A DNA stretch of 64,000 nucleotides from Cryptomeria japonica (lineage: Eukaryota; Streptophyta; Pinopsida; Cupressales; Cupressaceae). The DNA lies in assembly GCF_030272615.1 (NCBI RefSeq), contig NC_081414.1, positions 816,332,396 through 816,396,395 on the forward strand, in the 5' to 3' direction. Numbering within the stretch: position 1 is the stretch's first letter; every line of letters starts with the position of its first letter. The notes beneath the pieces are model-generated. The model saw nothing but the letters and a program-made list of their open reading frames with translations. It did not search any database and was not told the origin of the DNA. Positions 12,754 to 23,769 of this stretch are shown piece by piece. The translations under genes were made by a program, and so were the position numbers.

Positions 12754-14404
12754 CTGGATCTCCCTCACGCCAGTAGGGATCATGATATGGTAGCATCTGT
12801 GACTGAGAATTACTAGACTCCCCTCGCTCGAATACTTTGTGCACGATGGGTGTAGGCTGGACAGTACTAGGAACAGGTCTTCGTATTGCCTCATGTTCCC
12901 CCTTTTGGGGAATAAGAGGAGGATCCAGAGCTATGGTATCGTCTCCTGAATGATGGGGAGCTACATCTGACCCCTCCTCATCATCTCTATCCTCCTCCTC
13001 ATCGTCATCATCATCCTCATCCTCGTCCTCATCCGCATCCTCACTTGCATCCTCATTCTCCTCATCTCTATCTGTGTCCTCCTCCTCCTCCTCCTCGGCA
13101 CTAGGCTGATCTCCTGTGGGTGGATCAGGATCTCCTGCCTCCTCATGATCCTCTCCCTCCTCTGGCTCCTCTGACCTGGATCCGTGGTCCTCATCTCGGT
13201 CTCCATGTCTCCATGGGCCTGGATGGCCTGTAGGGTGATCTGGCGGAAAGATAGGCCCTGGGTATGATCTCATAAACCATGAGACATACCTGCGCTGTGC
13301 TCCAGGCTCTGCAGAGTAATCAGTGACTACATCCTGATCAGATCCCTCTATTTCTGTAGTCTCGATGTCATCTATCGTCAGTCTCGCTACTGCTCTAGGT
13401 CTGGGAAGGACTCGTGAGTGTCGAGTATAGATGGGTACATCGGCTGGAATGCACTGCTCTAGCCCAAACTACCTCCATACTCGATCGAAGTAGAATGGGA
13501 CTATGATATGTGAATATCGTCCCCGCAGTAGGCGGTTCCTCTGTAAGCATGCTAACTGTCTCTCCATCCCATCCCATCTGTGCATCCGTAGATAGGGTCT
13601 CCATACTGTCACCTCGGCTGTCAGTCTATCAAGTATCACTCTCTAATATAACAGATCTCCAAATCTCCACTCACTGGTAAGTGGATAAGTAAACACCCTA
13701 GGTCGCTCGCTAGCTGTACTCATCGAAAAGCCGACGGGCCTGGTGCATGTGAAGTGCTCAAATATCCACACCTGCAGAAGTGTGCATGTCATCAAGCTGC
13801 AACCCTGTCCAAATACATACTCCTTAAGGTCATGATAGAGATGTGCGAGCATACTCCGACCCCAAGCATATACCCTCCTGTGTCTCTCCATAGCTCTGAT
13901 GCACCATGTGAGACCCCCATGCATATGCGTACCTCACCCATTAGGGTAGACGGCTAGTGCTATGATGGCAATCATAAGGCGTCTCACAAGGGGCACCTCT
14001 CCTGTAGGATGTAGGAGCCATCTGACCATGATGCGACCTCTCGTCTCGCTCGGCATGACTCTCCCTATGCAATATACCTGCTCTCTCTGATGGTCCTCCA
14101 CTGACCGATCGGTCGTGTATGTAACAGTCACTCCTTTGATAGGAAGACGAAGTATACGGTACACATCCTCAAGTGTAATCGTCAGCTCCCCTACCGGAAG
14201 ATGAAATGTGCATGTGTCAGGATCCCATCGCTCCATCAATGCCATCAGCATCGCAGGATGGAACCGAATGGCTGGCATGAGGATCGCATACCATAATCCC
14301 ATGATCAACAATGTGTCTCTCTCTGCTTGAGTCAGCCGCGGAATCTGATCTTGCAAACTGCGAAGAATATGTCCCGTCGTATGCTCTCTCATGTATGGGA
14401 GACC

Positions 14405-14676
14405 CTGCAACACAAAAACATAACCGTAATCAGTACTCGATCATCAAAATCGCTCATGCAAACTGTCGAACATCGTATGCCAACCCTGAAATCCCTCGCC
14501 AAGCCCTAATTGGGACCATGGCGCCCTGTCAGGGACCATGGTGCCCTGAGGGGACCAGAGCGCCCCACAGGGACCATGGCGCCCTGGGTGGGGCCCGGGT
14601 CAAAATTTAGGGCCCACAAACGATCACAGAAAAGTCAAATGCAGAAAATCAAAAGTCAAACGTTCAGTCAACTCAC
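14405..14676 (-). other. Intron 1 of the antisense PMD gene
   Basis: Minus-strand donor GACGAG/GTGAGT and acceptor TTTTGTGTTGCAG/GGTCTC, 272 nt, phase 0. Removing it joins the ATG exon in frame to the main exon. It contains the GGCGCC cassette array at 14510-14592. Confidence 0.8.
14510..14592. repeat. GGGACCATGGCGCCCTG cassette array
   Basis: Four copies of a unit built on GGGACC-ATGG-CGCCCTG lie inside intron 1 of the antisense gene. They resemble the LTR cassette at 5369-5490 and the dyads in the LTRs of element A. Confidence 0.8.
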
Positions 14677-14757
14677 CTCGTCCAGTGGCTCATCGTCAAT
14701 CACGGCCTAACGCAGGATCTCAATCCTCGTGGGACGCTCCGATCGTCGTGAAGGCAT

Positions 14758-15323
14758 GATGATGGCTATGTGGGCTCCGCTGCAATGAACAGTATTCTGA
14801 AATCAACAAAGTGACAAATGCAAATGTCACTTTCAAAGTATATACTTTCATTTCTTTATCTTTACTTTTGAAACCCTAATTTTCCTCTATCACTCATTTC
14901 ATCATAACTTGAGTTTGGGAGATGCGATTTTCGAGCTGTTTGTTGCGTAGGAATCATATTTTCATTCCTCTACTCTTGGGATGTTCCAAAAAGTGCTCTG
15001 ATGAAGCCTATTTAGCGAACGTCCCTCATCAATACTCTCTTACACAATTTGTCGCAAGTAAACATGCTACCCTGTTTCACCTCCCTAATAAGCAAGTCAA
15101 AACAGGGGGGGCATATAGCTACTCACAAATTTCATCACTTTCCTTAGTAAGCATTAGGTGATTTTGTGATCTAACGTGTGTTTTGTAGGGTGCGGTTCCT
15201 AACTGTGTACTGCAGATACCGCTGGGGGCTTCGCCCGACAACTTATGGATATATCCTTTTTCAAATGATGTTTACTTTTCTGTACTTTAGCTTGCATATG
15301 CACGTAGTACTCACATGACCGCT
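14758..15323. other. Region between antisense gene start and polypurine tract of element B
   Basis: No coding stretch seen. On the minus strand this is upstream of the PMD ATG and so the likely place of its promoter. I see no clear TATA box. The part from about 15055 on is homologous to 17947-18222 in element A (AAACAGGGGGGGCATATAG-type sequence), so it belongs to the conserved 3' end of this family. Confidence 0.55.
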
Positions 15324-15338
15324 AAAGTGGGGGCTAAA
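15324..15338 (+). other. Element B polypurine tract
   Basis: AAAGTGGGGGCTAAA directly before the 3' LTR. Element A has the same sequence at 18223-18237. Confidence 0.8.
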
Positions 15339-16965
15339 TGTAGCGTCGTAAATTGTACGCACTTGCTGTGGTGGTACAATTTCACACCTAGTTTAGCACC
15401 CGCCTTGGTGCATTTTACATTTTGCATTGCGTCTCTCCTTTAGCACTTAATTAATCAAATTAATTAGGTCTAAAGTCCTATTTCATTGTCCTCTACATCA
15501 TAAAGTTGGGCCCTTTCATCATAGTGTGCCCTTTTCATTTTATTCCTCTAATACATCATTCAATCAAAAACCCTAATTAAGTCCTATTTTGAACTTGGGG
15601 GCTTGGTTTCGGGGGTCAAAACATCTCGAAATCACCTGTAACTTCGGGATTCTCTTTAAAATCATCATATTCGACGACCTTGAAAATTTGGTGAAAAGTT
15701 GTCGGGACCGTGGCGCCCGGAGTGCACATGGTCCCGGACATTTTTCCCGAAATTTTGGGAGCACAATCCAATCATAAAATAAAGCTTAACCCCAAGAAAT
15801 TGGCGGGATATTCAATCTCTAGGTCGGCCAAAAGACGAAATTACGACCTAGGGTTTCATACATAAGAGCTCTCTTTCTTCATTTGAAAGGATCCGAATTT
15901 TGTTTTCAGGAACCTCATATGCAGTGAAAGAGTAGATCTTTGAAGACTTCAACAACATTCAACATCCTTCTATCAAGCATTTATCAATTTCATTCATCCA
16001 TTTAGGGCTTGGAAGACATTGAAGAACAATAGGAGATTACCGACTGAAGATTGGCTTGTACCCCTCCTTTGAGGGTTGGGTATGATTTCATGTTGTTTTC
16101 ATGTCTTTGCATAAGCTTCAATATATCATTTATTCATGCTTTAGATCACATTACATCTTGATTTAGAGCATTTACATTATCATTTACAAGCAATTAGGGT
16201 TTACTTTCTAGGTTGCTCTAGCTTGCTTTCTTGCATTTTAGGACCTTGCACACACACTAGGTCTGCACACACAATACATTTTACAATACAACTTGGCTAT
16301 TCGTGGAGGTGGAAATCACCGAAGCGGGGGTTTGACTAAGGCAAAACCCTATATAGCCGCCCATACCCTTTTCAGATATAAGTGCAGGTTTCGGGACTCG
16401 AACGACGCCGCAGGAGACAGATCCGGGAAAAGCAGGTCGAGACAGCACTCCACATCAAATTGCAGAGCAAAAGACCTAGACAGGGGCGCTGGGCGCCCTG
16501 GTCCCTGGGACAGAGGCGCTGGTCCTCCAGACAGACAGCATTTTTTGACACTTCCGACAATTTTCCAGAGTGCAAAACAGCAGTTTCAGGTGCAGTTTTC
16601 AGGAAGAATTTGGACAGTGGCGCCCGCGCCCCCATCCCGAACATTTTCAATCCGATTTTGACTCTGAGTACGCATCTGCATTCTTATTTCATCCTTGTAT
16701 TTACAGCTGTTCATTGTTTAATCTCAATTCTGCAATCTTGTTATTCGTTTGTATATGTATTTTGGGATTAGGACTTGAACTTGTATCATTTTATCTTTCA
16801 ATTTCAACGAAGGAATAGAAATCCTAATAGGTAGCCCGTGGCTCTCTCTTTCACAAGAAGAAGTAGCCAATTGTGTGATACCTCTAAGCTCTTTCGTATT
16901 CCGTAATGTGTGTCAAAAGGTAGGATTAGGGCATGTTAACCTAGTCTCACTTTTTCCCCTACACA
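15339..16965 (+). repeat. Element B 3' LTR
   Basis: 1627 bp, TGTAGCGTCG to CCCCTACACA, the partner of 4219-5919. It has fewer GC-rich cassette units than the 5' copy. It is followed by the duplication CTACT. Confidence 0.95.
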
Positions 16966-16970
16966 CTACT
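16966..16970 (+). repeat. Target site duplication of element B, right copy
   Basis: CTACT, identical to 4214-4218. Confidence 0.95.
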
Positions 16971-17105
16971 CGTACTAAAATCCCTTCTTCTAGGAATAAG
17001 GCTCTAATGAATTACATCTATCCCTCTCCTAAGATTTATTGTGTGCAAGAAAAGTATGACTTAATGGCATGTTCTTCTCCTATAAACTTTTCTCTTTCTA
17101 AATAA
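16971..17105 (+). pseudogene. Element A coding frame, end piece after element B
   Basis: Continues the element A frame that was interrupted at 4218, in the same phase, for 44 codons and a TAA stop. Low-complexity, Ser/Lys-rich, unrecognised. The exact phase match confirms that B inserted into a then-open frame and that A's protein ended shortly after the G-patch. Confidence 0.7.
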
Positions 17106-17946
17106 TTTTTAACATTCACCATATTATACATGTTTTTAGTCTCACCTATAGTAGAGCATTTAACATGTCATATTCAAATACCTCATTCAATCTATCATGT
17201 CTTTAAATAACATTAATGGCTATTATGTTGTGCATCATTATGTGGAATTGGTAGCTCACTCACTGGGGGCTCATTGTCATTCATGATGGTACAATTTCAC
17301 ATGCAATCATACTTTTGGAAGCAACATAATAGCCTATTTTTATCTTATATCTTATCCCTATATATGGGGGGCAAGAGTGATTTCAAACATCTCTCCTTCT
17401 TAGGATTAAAATTTCCCCTTTGTGAAGTAGTGTCTTCTATAAGGATTTCTTATTGATTGTAGAGGTGTATTCATATTTGAATTCCTTCTCCCATATTGGG
17501 GCAAGCATCCCTAATGGGGATCTTAAGTACATATCCTTAATTGGGACCTCCTCCTTGGTGTTGGAAATCTTTGATCATTCATCAATTTCTTTTCTTCATT
17601 GAGTGGTATCTTTTATAATAAAGCCTTATATTTTGTGAACGTGCATGTCCCTAATGAGGACCTCTTGCCTTCTTTTAGAAGAGTGTTGCTATAAATAATT
17701 TATCTTTGATGTCATTTCAATCCTCCATTCTTTTCCAATTTCCTTTATGGAGTTGCATTTTTGGATTATATCTCTTGTATTTAAATCTTTCATCTTGTGT
17801 TAGAGAGCTCTCAAATCCTCACACTCTTTGTTGCATTGGAATTGAGATTTAGTCCTCTTTCTTACCAAATGATTCTCCATTAGTTTTTGATCTTGTATCA
17901 AATCTTCTTGTGAGCATTTATCATCAATCTTCTTTCACAATTCGAT
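17106..17946 (+). other. Element A non-coding tail
   Basis: No gene or domain in either direction. It contains scattered short words such as TCCCTAATGGGG. It stands where a complete Tat element has RT to integrase and the antisense gene, so this may be replacement filler in a deletion derivative. Confidence 0.5.
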
Positions 17947-18237
17947 GTGGTAAACATGATACCCTGTTTCAACTCACTAAAAATAGCAAGTCGAAACAGG
18001 GGGGCATATAGCTACCCTCGAATTTTCATCACCTTCCTTTGTAAGCATTTAGGTGATTTTGTGATTTTATATAACATGTGGTTTTGTAGGGTGCAGTTCC
18101 TAATTGTGTACTATGAATACCACTGGGGGCTTCATTTGACAACTTGTGGATATATTATTTTTCATGAATGTTTACCTTTCTTTACTTTATCTTGCATATG
18201 CACATAGTGTCATATGACCGCTAAAGTGGGGGCTAAA
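17947..18237 (+). other. Element A conserved 3' region and polypurine tract
   Basis: Homologous to 15055-15338 of element B. It ends in the polypurine tract AAAGTGGGGGCTAAA (18223-18237) directly before the LTR. Confidence 0.75.
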
Positions 18238-19874
18238 TGTAGTTTCATAAATTGTACACCCTTGCTAGGGTGGTACAATTCTACACTTAGTTTAGCACCC
18301 GCCTTAGTGTGTTTGCATCTTCGATTGTAATTTCCCTTTAAGCATTTAATTAATTAATTTAATTTAATCTAAAGTCATATTTCATCACTCCCCACATCAT
18401 AAAATTGGGCCCTTTACCATAAGTGTGCCCCTTTTTATTTTATTCCTCTAATAAATCATTAAATCATAAACCCTAATTATGTCCTATTTCGACCTTTAAG
18501 GCCCAATTTTGCATGTCAAAACATCTCAGAATCAACTGTAACTTTGGGATTCACTCTAATATCATCACATCTAATAGCTCTGAAAACTTGATGAAAAGTT
18601 GGTCGAACCATGTGCACTTTGCACATGGTCCTCGACATTTTTCCCAAAATTTTGGGAGCATAATTCTATGATATTATATTCCTTACCCCCAAGAAATCGG
18701 CAATAAATTCAAATCCTAGGTTGGCCTAAAGACAAAATTAAGATCTAGGGTTTCATACATAAAAGCTCTCTTTCTTCATTTGAAGGGATGAAATCTAAGA
18801 ACGAGGAAGTTTTGGCGAAGCAAGCACAAGGAACCTTCTATGTAGTGAAAGAGAAGCCTATGTGGAGTCTTCAACAACATTCATCAAGCATTCATCACCA
18901 ATTAAGATCCTTGAAGATATTGAAGAATAATAGGAGATCACCGACTGACGATTGGCTTGTACCCCTCCCTTAGGGGTTGGGTATGGTTTCATGTCTTTGT
19001 ATGAGCTTCATTACATTAGTTTACATATTTAAATTCATTCTTTACATCACTTTGCATCATTGATTTAGAGCATTTACTTTATCAATTACAAGCATTTAGG
19101 GTTTACTCTTTAGGGTTGCTCTAGATTGTTTGCATTCATCCTAGGGTCTTGCACACACACAAGATTCCTACACACACTATTTTACTATATGAATCAGGTA
19201 TTTTGGGAGGTAGAAATCACCAACATAGGGGTTTGACTAAGGAAAAACCCTACATATCCACCCAAGCCCTCTCTTTTTAGCTACAATGCGGGTACAGGTA
19301 CCCCTGAGGACTTACAGATCAACAAAAGGCACAAGGACAACCCAGAAGTCTCAGACTGCCCCAGATCCATTAGGGACAGAGGCATGGTGCCCTGGTCCAT
19401 CCCAGGATAGGGCATGGTGCCCTTGTCCCCCTCAAATTTAGTGATTTTTGACAGGGTACAGGTTCAGGATCTCAAGATTTCAGCCTTTCAGTTGTAGCTT
19501 TTTGTCAGATCATCAAGGACAGTGGCGTGGTGCCCTGCTCCTAGTCAGTTTGGCTTAGTTTTTAGCATCAGGTACACATCCAAATTCCTGCCCCTTCTCT
19601 GCTTTCAGTATCTCAGTTTCTAATTTGCAAGTTTCTTTAATTTCAGTTTATGTACCCTTCATTGTTTATCTCCTAGTCTAGTTGATCAATCTTTCACATC
19701 TCATCTTCATTTACAACAAGAGGAATACAAACCCTGAGAGATAATCCTTGGCTCTCTCTTTCTCACAAGAATTATCCAAAGTGAGCTATCTCCCTAGGCT
19801 CTTTCGTATTCCCAATGTGTTGGCTAGAGTGGGATTAGGTCCTAGTCACCCGGTCTCGCTTTTTCCCCTCCATA
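18238..19874 (+). repeat. Element A 3' LTR
   Basis: About 1637 bp, starting TGTAGTTTCATAAATTG and ending CCCCTCCATA; the expected terminal CA has become TA. Clearly related to the LTR of element B but much more diverged from it than B's two LTRs are from each other. Confidence 0.88.
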
Positions 19875-20800
19875 ATATATCAACCATTGATTTATCATTA
19901 GGAGATCTGTTAGCACAATTGGATCATGAAGCCAAAGAATGAGCTATTTACTACATCAGCAAGACCTTAGTTGGATATGAGCTCAACTACTCATCTATTG
20001 AGAATTAATACTTAGCAATAGTGTTTGCATCCCAGAAGCTGAGGCACTATATGCTAACCCATTCAGTAAAGCTGATAGCCAAAATTCCTCCATTGAAATA
20101 TCTTCTTAGCAAGGAAGCCTTAATAGGTAGATTGGCAAAATGGGTAATGATCCTGAGCAAATTTGACATTGAATACATTGACATAAAACATATAAAAGGA
20201 CAAGTGATTGTTGATGAATTAGCAGAGGCACCACTCTAGGATGATCATCCAATATATGTTGAATTTCTAGATGCTAATGTTCTCACAATCACCAAGAAAA
20301 CATGATAGTTGTATTTTGATGGTTCTTACACACAACATGGATTGAGGACAGGATTTCTATTTATCACACCTCAAGGCCACACCATTCCAAAAACATACAA
20401 AATGACTTTCCCTTGCACCAACAATATGGCAGAATATGAGGCATTAGTAACAGGAATCAAGATGGTTTTAGAATGGAGTATCATACATTTGCAAGTTTTT
20501 GGATATTCTCAGCTAGTCATCAATCAAGTCAATGATGATTATCAAACCAAAGATGAAAAGCTAATGCCTTACAAGAAGATGGTGGATAATTTTAGAAAGT
20601 ACTTTGCAAACATTTATTTTGAGTAGATACCGAGAAATGACAACAAAGCAGCTGATGCCATGGCTACGATTGCCTATTTGCTTCAAACACAAGAAAATCA
20701 AGATTATTACGAATTCCTGGTGGAAGAATTGTTTCACCCTGCCTATGACTATCTCGATTCCCAAATCATATGTCACCTGGTAGGACCTGATTCCTCTTGT
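19875..20800 (+). pseudogene. Element C tandem RNase H domains
   Basis: The first part is the retroviral-type RNase H following RT (LLAQLDHEAKE, YYISKTL, FASQKLRHYM, GRLAKWVMILSKFDIEY), with stops near 19940 and 20006. The second RNase H of plant/archaeal type follows at about 20300-20680 (YFDGSYTQHG, TNNMAEYEAL, then FGYSQLVI where the element B copy has YGDSQL). The aspartate of that motif is therefore replaced by tyrosine. Frame changes downstream of about 20630. Confidence 0.8.
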
Positions 20801-20969
20801 TATGGCTAAATTTATACCTACTTGAAAGATGGTACCCTTCCTCTTGACCTATCAAAGAATCTAAAACAAAATTTTATTCGACAATTCGCTCATTACACCC
20901 TTGTCCCGGATACTTTATATAGACGAGGTCTGGATGGTACTCTCCTCAGATTTCTTGAGTAGGAAGAAT

Positions 20970-22053
20970 CTGAGAAGGCTTTAACTGAAGTTCATAATGA
21001 TACTTGTGGTACTCATTCGAGTGGTCTTACCCTTTTGAAGAACTCATACGATTGGGTTACTATTGGCCTACTATGCAAAGGGATTCTTTTCAATTCATCG
21101 AAAAGTACAAACAATGTCAGATCCACGACGACCTCATACACACACCATCACAGGAGCTTAATACCTTGGCAACATCATGGCCATTTTGTCAATGGGGCCT
21201 GGATCTAGTAGGGAAAATCCATCCACCTTCCTCAAATGGTCACAAGTTCATATGCACAACTATTGTGTATTTCACAAAGTGGATTGAAGCAGTGCCCCTC
21301 ACTAATGTCATAGGAAAACATATAACCACATTCATCTTGAACTATATCATATGTCGCTATGGTATTCCTATGACTATTATCACTTATAATGGGCAGCCAT
21401 TTAAAAATCAAGATGTAAGAGAGCTTTGTGAAAAGTTCCAGATCCAGCACAGGTTTTCCACATCATATTACCCTGAGGGAAATGGTCAGGTAGAAGCATC
21501 AAACAAAACAATCTTGAAAATCTTGAAGAAGACAACCAATGATGCTAGCAAAGACTGGCATGTTCAGATGAACCCTGCTCTATGGGCATATCGCACCAAT
21601 ATCCACACCTTGACAGGTGCTACACCATATTCTCTTGTCTATGAGTCTGAATCAATATTGCCAGTGGAGATTGGAATACCATCTCTCCGTGTGTCACCGA
21701 AGGGTCTCATTCTAGATGAGGACCAACGGGTGTCTAGGTTACCAGAACTTGAATTGCTGCAAGAGCGCAAGCGAAATGTTGTTGATCATTTGAGAGTATA
21801 CCAATAAAGGATGTCACACAAATACAATCATAAGGTCAAGTCTAGGATGTTTCAAGTTGGTAATTTTTTTCTTAAGGATAATCCATGCAATCAGCAAGAT
21901 TGTGAAAAGAAAGGGAAGTTCGAGCCAAATTGGTTGGGTCCTTTTGTTGTCATAGCTACATATGGATCTAGTGCTTATTAGTTATCAACACCAGAAGGAG
22001 ATCAACTCAAGGAACCTATCAATAGAATTCATCTGAAAAAGTTCTATACCTGA
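20970..22053 (+). pseudogene. Element C integrase
   Basis: An HHCC finger with one cysteine lost (EKYKQCQ where B has KKCHQCQ) leads into the core. The first catalytic aspartate is D at 21202 and the glutamate is at 21493. The second aspartate position (21385) reads TAT, Tyr, in the context ITYNGQPF. Spacing is the same as in element B (61 and 36 codons), so this is a point loss and the enzyme is dead. The C-terminal tail continues in another frame (LGPFVVIATYGS, HLKKFYT) to the TGA at 22051. Confidence 0.88.
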
Positions 22054-23769
22054 AAAAATCCAAAAAAATCAGAAAATTAGATAATTAAAAAAAAATGAGA
22101 AAAGCAGAAAATCCAAAAAAATCAGAAAAGCAAAAAATCCAAAAAAATACAAAAAAAAAAAAAAAGAGAAAAAGTGCAATAAAAACAAATGGTGAAAACC
22201 TAGAAACAAGCGCCATTTGTCAGCTAGCTTCTCCATCTATCTGGTCACTCATCTTGCATCCATTTGTCGCCATTGTACATATCCGCAATAAAGCCTTTTG
22301 TATCTAATCAGGCCTCATCTATAAGTCCCACCATGGTTTGGAACATTGTATATTCTGGTGTGTTTCTAGACTAGGGGCAAAATTTTGAACTCAGTCGGTA
22401 ATAATCTATTTTGAGCTTAAATGCAGCAAGAAAGAAGCAGTTAGGCAACATTACTCATAAGCAAAGATCGAGAATCTCAACATTGAACATAAGTATCAAA
22501 CCCCATCTTAACATCAAAACAAGCACCAAATCAATGGATGATATATTTTGAATCATATCTGAAACACTTTAGTCTGAATGTTAAACTGTTGTAATTTGAT
22601 TTTTGTTATCATGCTTCCCAAGTGACTCAAGGATGTCTTGTACCAGAGAAACAAGGACAGAGCATGATATTTTCTTTATCTGATGCCTGTTAGTTAAACA
22701 TTATTACAGTGCAAATTTGTCACGGGACATGATCAATCAAATATCTTTGATGACATTTCAGGTTTGCATAGGAGTATGATTAGCTTTTGTTTGTTTGCAC
22801 GCAAGCAACACTCAGGTCATCTTGGTCCATTATACCTTGATGCTTCTATTAACTTGCAATATCAAAATCCAGGTAAACAGTGCTCAGGTCATCATGGTTC
22901 AATTATACCATCGATGTTTGCACTCGCTTACTACATTTTAAAGGCTCGATGATGATAAAAAGCATGATCAAAGTGATTGGTTTGATGATAGCATGACATT
23001 ATTTGCATATCTAGATTAGATTGCATGTTGCATTCAAGGTGCATAAGGGATCAAATTTCATTTTCCAGAGGTTGAAGTCAAGTGGTGTTATCTCTTTTAG
23101 TAAGTGATTGAGTATAGTGGATATCAACAAAAAATAATAATTCATGCATCAAGCATTTTAGGTCATACCTATCTTTTGCATTGCATTTCATTAGCATACA
23201 TTTAGTTAATTCATACATTTCATATTGCACATCATTGTGATAGAATCATTTGTATTTCATCAAAAATCATAAAAACAACAAAAAGAAAGCATATCATATA
23301 GAACTTAGCATCTCATACCATCACATAGTATATAAAATCATTCATAAAACATCATTGCATAAATCATTATTGCACCACAGAATTATGGCATCATTCATTT
23401 TAAAAAGCATAAACATCTCAAATAGGATCCATCATGCATTGTATCCAATCATCAATAAATTGCATAATCATATAGGCGCACCTCATGTAAATTTACTACA
23501 TCATCATATAGGAAGAATATATCTATCATCTAAAATCCATCATGTAAATAACTGCATGCATCTAATAGATACAAAGCATCATCATATAGAAAGTAGAATG
23601 CATCATCATCATGAAAAAATACATCCACAATATTATAATCATATAGATCATATAGAATCAACAACATCTCACATAATAAAAAATAATCGAGGTCCAAAGG
23701 TACAATTATATCATAAAATCTCTGAGATACATCACAAAAATATATCACAAGAATCATCAGTATCTCATC
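22054..23769. other. Element C spacer after integrase, no gene supported
   Basis: Starts with an A-rich run (22060-22170). A direct repeat of about 75 bp lies near 22808-22915 (CTCAGGTCATC repeated). From about 23150 the sequence is dominated by ATCAT/CATA words, giving a His-rich open frame at 23250-23834 that looks like a by-product of composition. In element B the matching place holds the spacer between the convergent genes. Confidence 0.5.

Larger units (their letters stand above)
12272..14757 (-). pseudogene. Antisense, intron-containing plant mobile domain (MAIN-like) gene carried by element B
   Basis: Read on the minus strand there are three exons: 14757-14677 (ATG, 27 codons), 14404-12754 and 12672-12272. 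The spliced length is 2133 nt, exactly 711 codons. The second exon holds a PMD signature: ERWDPDTCTFHLPVGE with TLEDVYRILRLPI, then LAHLYHDL, CTLLQVWIFEHF and VPFYFDRVWR-x-FGLEQCIP. It then passes into a long Asp/Glu-rich tract (about 12960-13140), and the last exon encodes a charged, probably coiled-coil tail. The frame has four nonsense codons (TAG 14707, TGA 13934, TAG 13643, TAG 13469) and no frameshift. PMD proteins of the MAIN/MAIL type act in transcription and silencing in Arabidopsis; the role inside a retroelement is unknown. PMD copies in Ty3/gypsy elements have been reported, so the family call is strong. Expression is inference. Confidence 0.88.
4219..16965 (+). mobile_element. Element B: near-complete Tat-lineage Ty3/gypsy retrotransposon with antisense PMD gene
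   Basis: A 12.7-kb element bounded by TG...CA LTRs and a perfect 5-bp duplication, CTACT. The order is 5' LTR, PBS, polyprotein on the plus strand (protease, G-patch-like, RT, RNase H, second plant-type RNase H, integrase), spacer with a TG repeat, antisense PMD gene on the minus strand, polypurine tract and 3' LTR. Two RNase H domains and antisense genes between integrase and 3' LTR are hallmarks of the Tat (Ogre/Retand) lineage. There are no frameshifts and only a few nonsense codons, so it is the youngest layer at this end of the stack. It inserted into a member of its own family. Confidence 0.95.
1..19874 (+). mobile_element. Element A: Tat-lineage Ty3/gypsy element without polymerase, split by element B
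   Basis: The window opens inside the 5' LTR of this element. The rest follows in order: PBS, gag-like region, protease, G-patch-like segment, then (after element B) the end of the frame, a non-coding tail, a polypurine tract and a complete 3' LTR. Without B the internal region is about 4.7 kb and I see no RT, RNase H or integrase. The LTRs, PBS and polypurine tract match those of B in layout and sequence type, so A is probably a non-autonomous relative moved by B-like proteins. It sits inside the RT/RNase H region of older element C; its left target duplication is outside the window. Confidence 0.85.

Noticed and set aside
13934-13936. Possible third intron at a GTGAGG donor-like word in the PMD gene
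   Set aside because: The only nearby acceptor would make an intron of about 40 nt, too short for plants, and reading through the TGA restores PMD sequence directly. A CGA-to-TGA nonsense change explains it better.
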